This document shows, piece after piece, positions 43,666-52,612 of a stretch of 64,000 bases of DNA. The DNA comes from Myxococcales bacterium (GTDB lineage Bacteria > Myxococcota_A > Polyangia > Polyangiales > Polyangiaceae). The position numbers and the translations under genes are program-made. Where the stretch lies: positions 1 through 64,000 of the forward strand of contig SECP01000014.1 in the NCBI GenBank assembly GCA_004193285.1, written 5' to 3'. The notes beneath the pieces are model-generated. The model saw nothing but the letters and a program-made list of their open reading frames with translations. It had not been told where the DNA came from and searched no databases. Each line of letters starts with the position of its first letter. The first letter of the stretch is position 1.

Positions 43666-44657
43666 GACGAGCCTCGCATCTCACTCACCGGAGCGATGCA
43701 GCGGCGAAGCCGGTCCTCCTCCGCTCTGTCTAGGCTCGGTTCACCGGCTCGGCAGCCTTCGCGCACCCGGGCGCAGCGCGGCGCAAAGGCGCACTCGGTC
43801 AGCTTGCCGCCCGTGAGTCGCGGCGGCAGGCCGGCGATGGGGAAGAGCTCCCCACCGCCTTTCACGTCGACCCGCGGCGTGCTCTTGAGCAGCGCCTCCG
43901 TGTAGGGGTGGAGCGGCCGGGCTAGGACTTGCGCGGTGCGCCCCGCCTCCACGACGCGGCCGGCGTACATCACGATCACGCGGTCGCACAGCTCCGCCAC
44001 GACGCCGAGATCGTGGGTGATGAACAAGATGGACATGCCTCGCTCCGCGCGAAGACCGCGGAGCAGGTCCAAGATCTGCGACTGAATCGTCACGTCCAAC
44101 ATCGTCGTGGGCTCGTCCGCGATCAGAACCTGCGGATCGCAAAGCAGCGCCATCGCGATGCACACGCGCTGCCGCATACCGCCCGAGAGCTGGTGAGGGT
44201 AAGCGCGGAGCCGCTCTTCCCCCGGAATGCCGACCTTGAGCAGCATCTGCAGCATGCGGTCGCGCGCGGCGGCCCCTTTGAGGCCGAGGTGAAGCTCGAG
44301 CACCTCGCCCAGCTGCTCTTCGATCCGCAGGTAAGGGTTGAGGCTGGTGAGCGGATCCTGAAAGATCATGCTCACGCGGTTGCCCCGCACCTTGCGCAGC
44401 TCCGAGCTCGGCGCACCGAGCAGCTCTTGCTGCCCCAAGCGGATGCTGCCCCCGAGCCGGGCCGACCGCGGATCGTGCAGCCCCAGCACGCTCATGCTGG
44501 TGACGCTCTTGCCGCAGCCGGACTCACCGACCAAGCCGACGATCTCTCCCGGCGCCAAGTCGAAGCTCACCCCGTCCACCGCGCGCACTTGGCGCTCGCG
44601 CGTGACGAAGCTGACCGAGAGGTCGCGTACCTGGAGCTGTTCGCTCTTTCGACTCAT
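43662..44657 (-). CDS. oppD: Oligopeptide ABC transporter ATP-binding protein OppD/DppD type (set 1)
   Basis: 331 residues from ATG 44657, which overlaps the oppC stop (ATGA). An open frame continues to 45416 but lies inside oppC. Walker [20 protein letters not shown]-loop IFQDPLTSLNPY, signature LSGGMRQRVCIAMALL, Walker [14 protein letters not shown] and the C-terminal ECAFAPRCARVREGC segment. The GGM-type signature is typical of OppD. Pairs with OppF. Confidence 0.92.
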   Translation of the reverse strand: MSRKSEQLQVRDLSVSFVTRERQVRAVDGVSFDLAPGEIVGLVGESGCGKSVTSMSVLGLHDPRSARLGGSIRLGQQELLGAPSSELRKVRGNRVSMIFQDPLTSLNPYLRIEEQLGEVLELHLGLKGAAARDRMLQMLLKVGIPGEERLRAYPHQLSGGMRQRVCIAMALLCDPQVLIADEPTTMLDVTIQSQILDLLRGLRAERGMSILFITHDLGVVAELCDRVIVMYAGRVVEAGRTAQVLARPLHPYTEALLKSTPRVDVKGGGELFPIAGLPPRLTGGKLTECAFAPRCARVREGCRAGEPSLDRAEEDRLRRCIAPVSEMRGSS

Positions 44658-45514
44658 TGGCGCGCCTTGGGGTCCAACGCGTCTCGCAAGCCGTCCCCAA
44701 TGAAGTTGAGGCTCAGCAAGGTGACGCCGAGGAACGCGCTCGGCCACACGAGCAGCCACCAGTACGAGCGGACCGGGTTGACGACGGCCACGCCGTCCGA
44801 CACCAGCTGGCCCCAGGAGAGCGCTACGCCGAGGCCCAAGAACGAGAGAAAAGACTCCAAGATGATGACCGAGGGCACCATGAGCGTCGCGTACACCACG
44901 ATGACACCGAGCACGTTGGGCAAAACGTGGCGCGCCAAGATACGAAAGTCGCTCGCGCCCAGCAGCTCCGCCGCGAGCACGAACTCCTGCCGGCGCAGCG
45001 TAAGCACCTGCCCGCGCACGATTCGCGCCATGGTGAGCCACTGGACGAGGCCGAGCGCGAGAAATACCGGCAGCATCTCGCCGCGCGCCGTTTCCGAGAA
45101 CAGCAGCATGATCAAGATGACCAAGAACATGTACGGCAGGCCATAGAGAAAGTCGACGAGGCGCATCATCGCTTCGTCCACCTTGCCGCCGTAAAAGCCG
45201 GCCACTGCCCCGTAGCTCACTCCTACCAGCACCGAAACTGCGGTGCTGGCCAAGCCTACGAGCAACGAGGTTCGCCCGCCAACCAGCACGCGTGCGAGCA
45301 GATCGCGCCCTAGCGTGTCCGTACCGAAAAGGTTCTTGGCGGAGGGAGGAAGATTGCGGAGCGCGGGCTGCGTGCGGTCCGGATCCAGTCCCAAGAGCGC
45401 GGGAAGGAGCAGGCACGCCAGCGTCATCCCCACCAGCACCAGCGCGCCCGCGACCGCGACTCGATTCCGGACCAGGCGCTCTACCGCGAGCTGAAAGGGG
45501 CTAGCAGGCTTCAC
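44654..45514 (-). CDS. oppC: Oligopeptide ABC transporter permease OppC/DppC type (set 1)
   Basis: 286 residues from a GTG start, one base after the oppB stop region. Six TM helices; the OppC N-terminal domain (FQLAVERLVRNRVAVAGALVLVG) is followed by FGTDTLGRDLLARVLVGGRTSLLVG. The coupling loop is VLAAELLGASDFRILARHVLPNVLG (about 177-201), and the C-terminus reads NFIGDGLRDALDPKAR. Forms the pore with OppB. Confidence 0.92.
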   Translation of the reverse strand: MKPASPFQLAVERLVRNRVAVAGALVLVGMTLACLLLPALLGLDPDRTQPALRNLPPSAKNLFGTDTLGRDLLARVLVGGRTSLLVGLASTAVSVLVGVSYGAVAGFYGGKVDEAMMRLVDFLYGLPYMFLVILIMLLFSETARGEMLPVFLALGLVQWLTMARIVRGQVLTLRRQEFVLAAELLGASDFRILARHVLPNVLGVIVVYATLMVPSVIILESFLSFLGLGVALSWGQLVSDGVAVVNPVRSYWWLLVWPSAFLGVTLLSLNFIGDGLRDALDPKARQ

Positions 45515-45515
45515 G

Positions 45516-46634
45516 CTAACCCCGCTCCTCGCGCACGCGCGGATCCAGCCAGGAGTAGGCCAAGTCCACCAGCAGGTTGAAGAGGATGACGAGCCCGAAG
45601 TAGACGATGGCAGTCCCGAGCACCACCGAGTAATCCCGGTTGACCGCGCCCTTCACGAACCACTGACCCATCCCCGGGATCGAGAACAAGACCTCCACGA
45701 CGAAGGACCCGGTCATGATCGCGGCCGCGGCGGGCCCCAAGTAGGAGACGACGGGAATGATGGCACCGCGCAGCGCGTGGCGGCCGATGACCCAGCTCTC
45801 CGGCAAGCCCTTGGCGCGCGCGGTGCGAACGAAGTCTTGCTGCATGACCTCGATGATGCCGCTGCGCGACAGCCGGGCGATGACGGCGGCGCTCGGCAAA
45901 GAGAGCGCGAGCGCCGGCATGAGCAGGTGCTTGAAGGTGCCCCAGCCCGCTACCGGCAGCCAGCCGAGCCACAGGGAAAAGACGATCATGAGCGCGGCCC
46001 CGATCACGAAGCTGGGCAACGACACGCCGATGAGCGCCAGCGCCATGCTCGAATAGTCCGCGGCCGAGTTGCGCGAGAGGCCCGCGAGCACGCCCAGCGA
46101 TAGCCCAAAGATCACGGAGAGCGTGAGTGAGAGCAGGCCGAGCGAGAGGCTCACCGGGAAGGCGGGCGCGATGAGGTCCTCCACGGTGCGGCCCGACACC
46201 TTGATGGACGGGCCCAGCGTGCCCTGCACCAGCAGGCGCCGCATGTAGATGCCGAAAAACTGGTTGGCGTTCTTGGGGACGCCGTACTGCTCGCGGAGAG
46301 CGGCCTCGACCGCTGGCGTCGTGGCGCGCTCGTTGGCGAACGGGTTGCCCGGCGCCTTGTACATGAGCAGCGTCGTCGCGAAGATGAGCAGCACCAGCGC
46401 CGGCACCAGGAAGAGCACGCGCCGTAGGACGAGTAGCGGCAAGAAGCGAAACGCCGCCGCCGCCGCGACGAGCCCGCCGAGCAGACCGCCCCAACCCCCG
46501 AGGGCAAAGCGCAGCACGACGCCCACCACGAGGCCGAACAGCAGCGCCCCGAGGCTCCGGGTCAATCGCGGCGGGCACCAAGCGGTGCCAGCCAGCAAGG
46601 CCACGCCGAGCAGCAGCGACAGCGCCTCGATCAT
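45516..46634 (-). CDS. oppB: Oligopeptide ABC transporter permease OppB/DppB type with N-terminal extension (set 1)
   Basis: 372 residues, about 50 longer than usual. Residues 1-75 hold two or three extra hydrophobic segments ([54 protein letters not shown]) before the normal OppB start RFLPLLVLRRVLFLVPALVLLIF. The standard core follows: MYKAPGNPF, the coupling loop DFVRTARAKGLPESWVIGRHALRGAIIP (about 263-290) and SIPGMGQWFVKGAVNRDY. ATG 46634 overlaps the oppA stop. Confidence 0.9.
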   Translation of the reverse strand: MIEALSLLLGVALLAGTAWCPPRLTRSLGALLFGLVVGVVLRFALGGWGGLLGGLVAAAAAFRFLPLLVLRRVLFLVPALVLLIFATTLLMYKAPGNPFANERATTPAVEAALREQYGVPKNANQFFGIYMRRLLVQGTLGPSIKVSGRTVEDLIAPAFPVSLSLGLLSLTLSVIFGLSLGVLAGLSRNSAADYSSMALALIGVSLPSFVIGAALMIVFSLWLGWLPVAGWGTFKHLLMPALALSLPSAAVIARLSRSGIIEVMQQDFVRTARAKGLPESWVIGRHALRGAIIPVVSYLGPAAAAIMTGSFVVEVLFSIPGMGQWFVKGAVNRDYSVVLGTAIVYFGLVILFNLLVDLAYSWLDPRVREERG

Positions 46635-48664
46635 GGCGCTCCCGAGGGCGGCGCCGTGACCCGGCCGCGGGTGACTCCGCGCAGCGGGTGGAGGTCCTTC
46701 AAGTTCGTGCGCGTCTTGCCGTCCGCCCCGACGAGCTGGGTGTAAAAGCCCTCCACCCCCGGCTTGAGCATGCCGCCGTTCACGTAGTGATAGACCGGCA
46801 CGATGGGCAGCTCGTCGTTGACGAGGATGCTCTCCGCCTCCGCCAAGAGCTGCGCGCGCACCCGGGTCATGGCCTCCAGGTGGGGCGCTGCTTCCGTGAC
46901 TCCCTGCGCGGCCTTCAAGAGCTCTTCCAGCTTTCGCCGCTCCTTCACGTGGGAGAGTAGAGACTGCGGCGACTCCACGAATGCCTCCACGTTCGCGGCG
47001 GCTTCCAGCAGCTGATCGTAGATGGGGTTGCCCCAGCCCGTCTGGTTGTTGCCGCCGTTCGTGATCCACAAATCCAGGAACGTGTTCGGGTCCTGATAGT
47101 CACCGACCCAAGCGGCGCGCGCGAGGTCGTAGTCCATGGAGCGGGTGGACTCTTGGTAGGACTGCCACTCTTGATTGTACGCCGCGACGTTGATGTTCAA
47201 GTTGCGGCGTAGCTGGTCCGCCACGACCTCCGCGATCTTCTTGTGAGCTTCCAGCGTGTTGTACAAGATGCCGAACTTCGGGAACCCCACGCCGTTCGGA
47301 AAACCTGCTTCGGCGAGTAGCTTCCGGGCCTGCGCCACGTCGTACGTGAGCTTGCTCTCCGGCGGGTCGTAGCCCGCGAGGTCCGGCGGAACGAAGAGGC
47401 GCGCTGGCCGTTGCCCCATCGCCAGCACGTCGCGCGTGATCTGCTCCCGATCGATGGCGAGGTTGAGGGCCCGGCGCACTCGCACGTCCGAAAAGGGCTT
47501 TCGCGTGCAGTTGATGCGGTAGTAATAAACCGCGAAGGCGGGGCCGAGGTAGAAGTCCGCGCGCTTCTTCAGGTCAGGACCCAAATCTTGCGGCCAGGTT
47601 TGGTGCGGTAACCACTCCACCTCGCCCGTCAAATACAGGTTCAAAGCGGTCGTCAGGTTCTCGGTCGAGAGCGCCTCGATGCTCTCCAGCTGCACGTCCT
47701 CTTTGCCCCAATAGGTGGAGCTGCGCTCCAGCCGGATCCGGGAGCCAACCTGCCAGGAGGCGAGGCGAAAGGGGCCATTGCCGACGATGGTCTTCGGCAG
47801 AAACCAGTTGCGGCTCGCGCGCTCCACGGCCCAGCGCGGCACGGGATAAAAGGTGTAAAACGCGGTGAGCTCCAGGAAGTACGGCGTGGGCGCGTTCAGC
47901 TCCACGACGAGCGTGTGATCGTCCTTCGCGAAGACTCCACCATCCACCCCGAAGTGTCGGACCGCCTCCGCGTAAGACGCGGCGCGGCGCGCGCCCTCGG
48001 CTGCGAGCTCGCGCCGGAGCTCCTTTGCGTCCGCTCCGCTCATGCCCACGTCGGCTCGCGTCAAAAAGCCGCGCAGCACGGGGCTGGGGGTGCCCTTCAG
48101 TACCGCGTGCAGGCTCTGCTTCGCGTCCAGCTCGCGCACCGCGCGTTGAGGAATGCCGCTCGGGTGCTGCGCGATGAGCTCGTCTACCGCTTGGAGCACG
48201 GGGCCGGTGAGCGCCTTGGCCTGGTCCTGATGCGTGTTGAATGCCTCCGCGTAGCGCACCATGTGCATGATGTACGCGTACTCGGACCCGACCGATGGGT
48301 CTTGCATGCGCCGCCAGGCGTACACGAAATCACGCGCGGTCACGGCGCGCCCGTCGCTCCAGCGCGCGCTCTTGCGGATGTGGAACGTGTACGTTTTGCC
48401 GTCCGGCGAGACGTCCCAGCTCTCCGCGGTACCGGGGACGGGCTCGAGCGAGCGCGCGTCCAGCCGGGTGAGGCCCTCGAACAACTCCTGCGCGATGCGC
48501 CCTTCTGGCTCACCAGTCATGAGGGTTGGGTCGAGGGTCTTGGGCTCCGTGCCGTTCACGTAGCGAAACTGCGCGGGGCCGCGCGTGGAGCGGGAGAGCG
48601 TGAGGCCGACGACGAGCAGGGCCGCCGCGAGCACGAGCAGCGCGCTAATCAGTGTTCGGCGCAT
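46631..48664 (-). CDS. oppA: Oligopeptide-binding protein OppA/DppA type (set 1)
   Basis: 677 residues, longer than the usual 500-560. N-terminal membrane anchor or signal ([21 protein letters not shown]) without a lipobox Cys. [29 protein letters not shown] is the SBP_bac_5 start, then [33 protein letters not shown]. An insert of about 110 residues (around 165-270, rich in Ala/Arg/Asp) precedes the second part, [39 protein letters not shown] and [25 protein letters not shown] are typical. ATG 48664 overlaps the end of the preceding oppF by 20 nt. Confidence 0.9.
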   Translation of the reverse strand: MRRTLISALLVLAAALLVVGLTLSRSTRGPAQFRYVNGTEPKTLDPTLMTGEPEGRIAQELFEGLTRLDARSLEPVPGTAESWDVSPDGKTYTFHIRKSARWSDGRAVTARDFVYAWRRMQDPSVGSEYAYIMHMVRYAEAFNTHQDQAKALTGPVLQAVDELIAQHPSGIPQRAVRELDAKQSLHAVLKGTPSPVLRGFLTRADVGMSGADAKELRRELAAEGARRAASYAEAVRHFGVDGGVFAKDDHTLVVELNAPTPYFLELTAFYTFYPVPRWAVERASRNWFLPKTIVGNGPFRLASWQVGSRIRLERSSTYWGKEDVQLESIEALSTENLTTALNLYLTGEVEWLPHQTWPQDLGPDLKKRADFYLGPAFAVYYYRINCTRKPFSDVRVRRALNLAIDREQITRDVLAMGQRPARLFVPPDLAGYDPPESKLTYDVAQARKLLAEAGFPNGVGFPKFGILYNTLEAHKKIAEVVADQLRRNLNINVAAYNQEWQSYQESTRSMDYDLARAAWVGDYQDPNTFLDLWITNGGNNQTGWGNPIYDQLLEAAANVEAFVESPQSLLSHVKERRKLEELLKAAQGVTEAAPHLEAMTRVRAQLLAEAESILVNDELPIVPVYHYVNGGMLKPGVEGFYTQLVGADGKTRTNLKDLHPLRGVTRGRVTAPPSGAP

Positions 48665-49679
48665 CGTCGTACAGGTGGCACCACACGGAGTGTGGGGTAG
48701 GGCTGCTCGGCAGCAGGCGCTGCGTCGGCACGACGCCGGGGCAGGGTCCGAAGACGCTCGGGCAACGGGTGTGAAAGCGGCAGCCGCTGGGCGGGCGCAG
48801 CGGTGAGGGGAGCTCACCGGTCAGCGCGATCGGCGCGAGCGGGGCGTCCGGATCCGGGAGCGGGTTCGCGGACAAGAGCGCCCTCGTGTACGGGTGCTTC
48901 GCGTCCGCGAAGAGGCGCTCTGCGCTCGCCACCTCCACCAGCTGACCCAGGTACATGACCGCGATGCGATCAGCGATGTGCCGCACCACGTTCAAATTGT
49001 GGGTGATGAACAGGTACGTGAGGCCGAGCTCGTCCTGCAAATCTTGTAGCAAATTCAAGATTTGCGCTTGTATCGAGATGTCCAGGGCGGACACCGCTTC
49101 GTCGCACACGATGAGCTCCGGGCTCAGCGCGAGGGCGCGCGCGATGCACACGCGTTGCCGCTGCCCTCCCGAAAATTCGTGCGGGTAGCGGCTGCGGTAG
49201 CTACCCGGTAAGCCGACGCGCTCGAGTAGCTGCGTCACCCGCCGGTCCAGCTCTGGCCCGCGCGCGACGCCGTGGACGTAAAGCGGCTCACGGATCGCGT
49301 CCCCCACCGTCCGACGAGGGTTGAGGGACGAGTACGGGTCTTGGAAGATGATCTGCATGCGCGGCCGAAGCCGCCGGAGCGCGCCCGCGGAGAGGGCTCC
49401 GAGGTCCTGCCCGTCGAAGCGCACGCTGCCAGCGGTGGGCTCCAGCAGCCGGAGCAGGAGTCGACCGACCGTCGTCTTGCCGCAGCCCGACTCTCCGACC
49501 AAGCCGAGCGTCTCGCCTCTTCGAATGAAGAAGGAGACGTCCTCCACCGCGCGCACTTGGTCCACGACGCCGCCGAACAAGCCGCCACGAATGGGGAAGT
49601 ATTTGCGGAGGCCGCTCACCTCGACGAGCGGGCCGCTCGCTTCGGGAAGGTGCGCGGCTGGAGCAGCAGCGGGAAGCAT
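48645..49679 (-). CDS. oppF: Oligopeptide ABC transporter ATP-binding protein OppF/DppF type (set 2)
   Basis: About 344 residues. Walker [20 protein letters not shown]-loop [14 protein letters not shown], signature [16 protein letters not shown], Walker [14 protein letters not shown] and the HPY-type C-terminus [17 protein letters not shown]. The start is uncertain: ATG 49679 or GTG 49703, neither with a good ribosome binding site. Its 3' end overlaps the oppA gene of set 1 by 20 nt, physically joining the two opp sets into one operon. Confidence 0.91.
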   Translation of the reverse strand: MLPAAAPAAHLPEASGPLVEVSGLRKYFPIRGGLFGGVVDQVRAVEDVSFFIRRGETLGLVGESGCGKTTVGRLLLRLLEPTAGSVRFDGQDLGALSAGALRRLRPRMQIIFQDPYSSLNPRRTVGDAIREPLYVHGVARGPELDRRVTQLLERVGLPGSYRSRYPHEFSGGQRQRVCIARALALSPELIVCDEAVSALDISIQAQILNLLQDLQDELGLTYLFITHNLNVVRHIADRIAVMYLGQLVEVASAERLFADAKHPYTRALLSANPLPDPDAPLAPIALTGELPSPLRPPSGCRFHTRCPSVFGPCPGVVPTQRLLPSSPTPHSVWCHLYDDAPNTD

Positions 49680-49713
49680 CCGAACTGAGGCGGACCCTAG
49701 CACGGCAGCAGCG

Positions 49714-50688
49714 CTAGCTCTTTCGTTTCGGGTCCCTCAGCCAGCAAGCCGCCACGTGCGGCGCCGCTAGCTCGAAGAGCGGAGGCTGCTCCGTGGGGCA
49801 TGGCTCGAAGGCGTATTTGCAGCGAGCACAAAAGGCGCAACCAGGCGGCAACATCGCCGGCGAAGGGACTCGGCCGGGGATGGCTTCCAGCCGCTGCGTG
49901 GGCGAGGCCGGATCCGGTAGCGCCCCGAGCAGGGCCTGGGTGTAGGGGTGCCCGGGCCGCTTGAAGATGTCTCGAACTGCCCCGTGCTCGACGATTTTAC
50001 CGCCGTACATCACGTTCACGCGCGCGGCGAAATGGGCCACGACGCCCAGGTCGTGGGTGATGAGCAGCACCGCCATACCCAGCTCCTGCTGCAGGGTGCG
50101 CAGCAGGGTCATGATTTGCGCTTGAATCGTCACGTCCAGCGCGGTGGTGGGCTCGTCCGCGATGAGCAGGGCGGGCCGGCACGCGATGGCCATCGCGATC
50201 ATCACGCGCTGCTTCATGCCGCCGGAAAGCTCGTGGGGGTATTGCTCGGCACGCTCTGCAGGGGACGGAATGCCTACCCGCCCGAGCAGAGCGACTGCCT
50301 CGGCGCGCGCGGCGGCCCGCGCGAGCTTTTGATGCAGGGTGAGCACCTCCTCGATTTGCCGCCCGATACGCAGCACGGGGTTGAGCGAGGTCATCGGCTC
50401 TTGGAAGATCATCCCGATGCGGCCGCCGCGCACGTCGCGCATCTCGCGCTCGGAGAGGGTGGCTAAGTCCCGACCTTCGAAGACGACCTGGCCGCGGCGG
50501 ATGCGCCCGCTCGTCAGCCTCATCACGGAGAGCGCGGTCACCGACTTTCCGCAGCCGGACTCGCCGACGAGGGCCACCGTTTCCCCCGCCCGCACGTCCA
50601 AAGAAATGCCTCGCACCACCTGCACCGCGCTCGAGTCCGTCTCGAACTCGACCTCCAAGTCTCGGATCGCGAGCAGGGGGTCGGCCAC
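49714..50688 (-). CDS. oppD: Oligopeptide ABC transporter ATP-binding protein OppD/DppD type (set 2)
   Basis: 324 residues from a GTG start sharing one base with the oppC stop. Walker [20 protein letters not shown]-loop [14 protein letters not shown], signature [15 protein letters not shown], Walker [14 protein letters not shown] and a C-terminal Cys cluster [16 protein letters not shown]. Cognate of the set-2 permeases. Confidence 0.92.
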   Translation of the reverse strand: MADPLLAIRDLEVEFETDSSAVQVVRGISLDVRAGETVALVGESGCGKSVTALSVMRLTSGRIRRGQVVFEGRDLATLSEREMRDVRGGRIGMIFQEPMTSLNPVLRIGRQIEEVLTLHQKLARAAARAEAVALLGRVGIPSPAERAEQYPHELSGGMKQRVMIAMAIACRPALLIADEPTTALDVTIQAQIMTLLRTLQQELGMAVLLITHDLGVVAHFAARVNVMYGGKIVEHGAVRDIFKRPGHPYTQALLGALPDPASPTQRLEAIPGRVPSPAMLPPGCAFCARCKYAFEPCPTEQPPLFELAAPHVAACWLRDPKRKS

Positions 50689-51653
50689 TAGCTAGCCCTC
50701 TTTCGCAGGCGCGGATTCATGGCGTCGCGCAGGCCCTCGCCCACGAGATTGAAGGCGAGAACGACGACCAAGATGGCGGTGCCGGGGATCGCGAACAGCC
50801 AGGGGGCGTCGAAGATGAACCCGCGGCCATCCGCCAAGATGTTGCCCCAAGTGGCGAAGGGCGGCTGCACGCCGAAGCCGAGGAAGGACAGGGCGGATTC
50901 GGTCAAAATTGCGTAGGCGACGTCGATGCTGGCAGAGACCAACACCGGCGACAGCGAGTTCGGCACCATGTGGCGGAAGATGATGCGCCATTCGGGGAGA
51001 CCGAGCGCGTGGGCGGCGGTGACGAAGTCCCGCTCGCGCAGCGACATGAACTCGGCGCGGACGAAGCGCGCCGTGCTCATCCAGCTCGTGAAGCCGATGA
51101 TGGCCATGATGTTGTAGATGCTGGGCGGGAGCAGCGCTACCGCCGTCAAGATCAAGAAGAACGTCGGAAAGCAGAGCACGACGTCCGTGAAGCGCATGAT
51201 CAGGCCGTCCACGCTGAACGGCCCCCATTTGCGCTCACCGTAGAAGCCGGCGACGCCGCCGAGGGTGACGCCGATGCCGAGGGAGATGCTGACGGCCACG
51301 AGCCCGACCGACAAGGAAACGAAGGAGCCCTGCAGCATCCGCGCAAAAACGTTGCGCCCGAGCTCGTCCGTACCGAACGGATACAGCCCCCACGTCGGCA
51401 CCTGATCGGGCCGCAGCGCGCCGGAGGCGCCGCTCAATGGCGGCCGAAGCTTATCGGGCAGCCGCACCGTTGCCGGATCGAACACGACCCACCACTCCGT
51501 GAGCGCTTTGCCGAGCAGGGCGAGCACCACCAGCGCGATGAGCACGTACAAGCCGGCCATCGCCAGCCGGTCCCGCCGAAAGCTGCGCCACACCTGCTGA
51601 AATGGCGTCTCCGCGAGCGATAGTTGCTCGGCTTCTGGCTGCTGGATCGTCAT
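50688..51653 (-). CDS. oppC: Oligopeptide ABC transporter permease OppC/DppC type (set 2)
   Basis: 321 residues. The N-terminal domain [31 protein letters not shown] precedes a periplasmic loop with [41 protein letters not shown]. The coupling loop is [28 protein letters not shown] (about 215-242) and the end reads [17 protein letters not shown]. The loop before FGTDELGRN is longer than in set 1. Overlaps oppB by 4 nt. Confidence 0.92.
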   Translation of the reverse strand: MTIQQPEAEQLSLAETPFQQVWRSFRRDRLAMAGLYVLIALVVLALLGKALTEWWVVFDPATVRLPDKLRPPLSGASGALRPDQVPTWGLYPFGTDELGRNVFARMLQGSFVSLSVGLVAVSISLGIGVTLGGVAGFYGERKWGPFSVDGLIMRFTDVVLCFPTFFLILTAVALLPPSIYNIMAIIGFTSWMSTARFVRAEFMSLRERDFVTAAHALGLPEWRIIFRHMVPNSLSPVLVSASIDVAYAILTESALSFLGFGVQPPFATWGNILADGRGFIFDAPWLFAIPGTAILVVVLAFNLVGEGLRDAMNPRLRKRAS

Positions 51654-52612
51654 CGCTTGCGGATGCGTGGGTCGGCGAGGGCGTACAGGATGTCCGACAC
51701 CAAGATGCCGAGCAGGGTGAGGGTGGCGGCCATGAAGTTCAGCGTCAAAATCATGGGAAAATCACGCTGCTGAATGGCGTCGTAGCCCAGCTGGCCGAGG
51801 CCTGGCCAAGCGAAGATCTTCTCGAAGATGACCGAGCCGCTGATGAGGCCAGGCAGCAAGAAACCGAACATGGTCACGAAGGGGAGCAGCGCATTGCGCA
51901 GCGCATGACCGTAGATGACGTCACTCTCGGCCAAGCCTTTGGCGCGCGCGGTACGAACGTAGTCCTGGTCGATGACCTCGAGCATCTGCGAGCGCACGTA
52001 GCGTGACAAGACGGCCACGCCCGTCAACGCGGACATGAGCGAAGGGATGACGAGGTGCCACACGCGGTCCATCCCCCGGACGAGCGGGGACGCCCCCTCG
52101 GAGCCGAACGTGTGCAGACCGATGACCGGGAGGTTGAACACTTGCACGACGGCCATGAGCAGCAGGTACGACAAGAAGAAGCCGGGCACGGAGATGAGCG
52201 CGTACGCGATGAACGTGCTGCTGCGGTCGTAAAGCGAGCCGCGCCGAACTGCGGCGTGAATGCCGGTCGGAAAGGACAGCGTCCACACGATGAGCGTCGT
52301 GCACGCGAACAGCGGCAACGAGTTCAGGAAGCTGGCCCAAATTTGGGAAAGCACCGGCAGCCCATTCTGAAAGGACTTCAAATCCCCGCTGAAAAGATCG
52401 CGCGCCCAGTGCAGATACTGGAGGTAGAACGGGTCGTCCAAATGAAACGCCTGCCGAATGCGGGCGATGTCCTCGGCCTTCATCCGCGGGTTCATCGGAT
52501 CCACCTCGGTGGGCTCCCCGGGCGCCAAATGAATGATGAGGTTGGAGACGATGCTGATCAGGAACAGGAGGCCGAGCCGCTGCCACACGGTCTTGAGCAA
52601 GAAGCGCATCAT
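51650..52612 (-). CDS. oppB: Oligopeptide ABC transporter permease OppB/DppB type (set 2)
   Basis: 320 residues, normal length. MMRFLLKTVWQRLGLLFLISIVSNLIIHLAPGEP, then DPFYLQYLHWARDLFSGDLKSF and the coupling loop DYVRTARAKGLAESDVIYGHALRNALLP (about 217-244). ATG 52612 overlaps the oppA stop (ATGA). The longer frame to 52936 lies within oppA and is not real. Confidence 0.92.
   Translation of the reverse strand: MMRFLLKTVWQRLGLLFLISIVSNLIIHLAPGEPTEVDPMNPRMKAEDIARIRQAFHLDDPFYLQYLHWARDLFSGDLKSFQNGLPVLSQIWASFLNSLPLFACTTLIVWTLSFPTGIHAAVRRGSLYDRSSTFIAYALISVPGFFLSYLLLMAVVQVFNLPVIGLHTFGSEGASPLVRGMDRVWHLVIPSLMSALTGVAVLSRYVRSQMLEVIDQDYVRTARAKGLAESDVIYGHALRNALLPFVTMFGFLLPGLISGSVIFEKIFAWPGLGQLGYDAIQQRDFPMILTLNFMAATLTLLGILVSDILYALADPRIRKR

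Noticed and set aside
43662..45416. 584-codon version of the set-1 OppD protein
   Set aside because: The first 250 residues are in a shadow frame of oppC; the ATGA overlap at 44657 gives a normal-sized ATPase.
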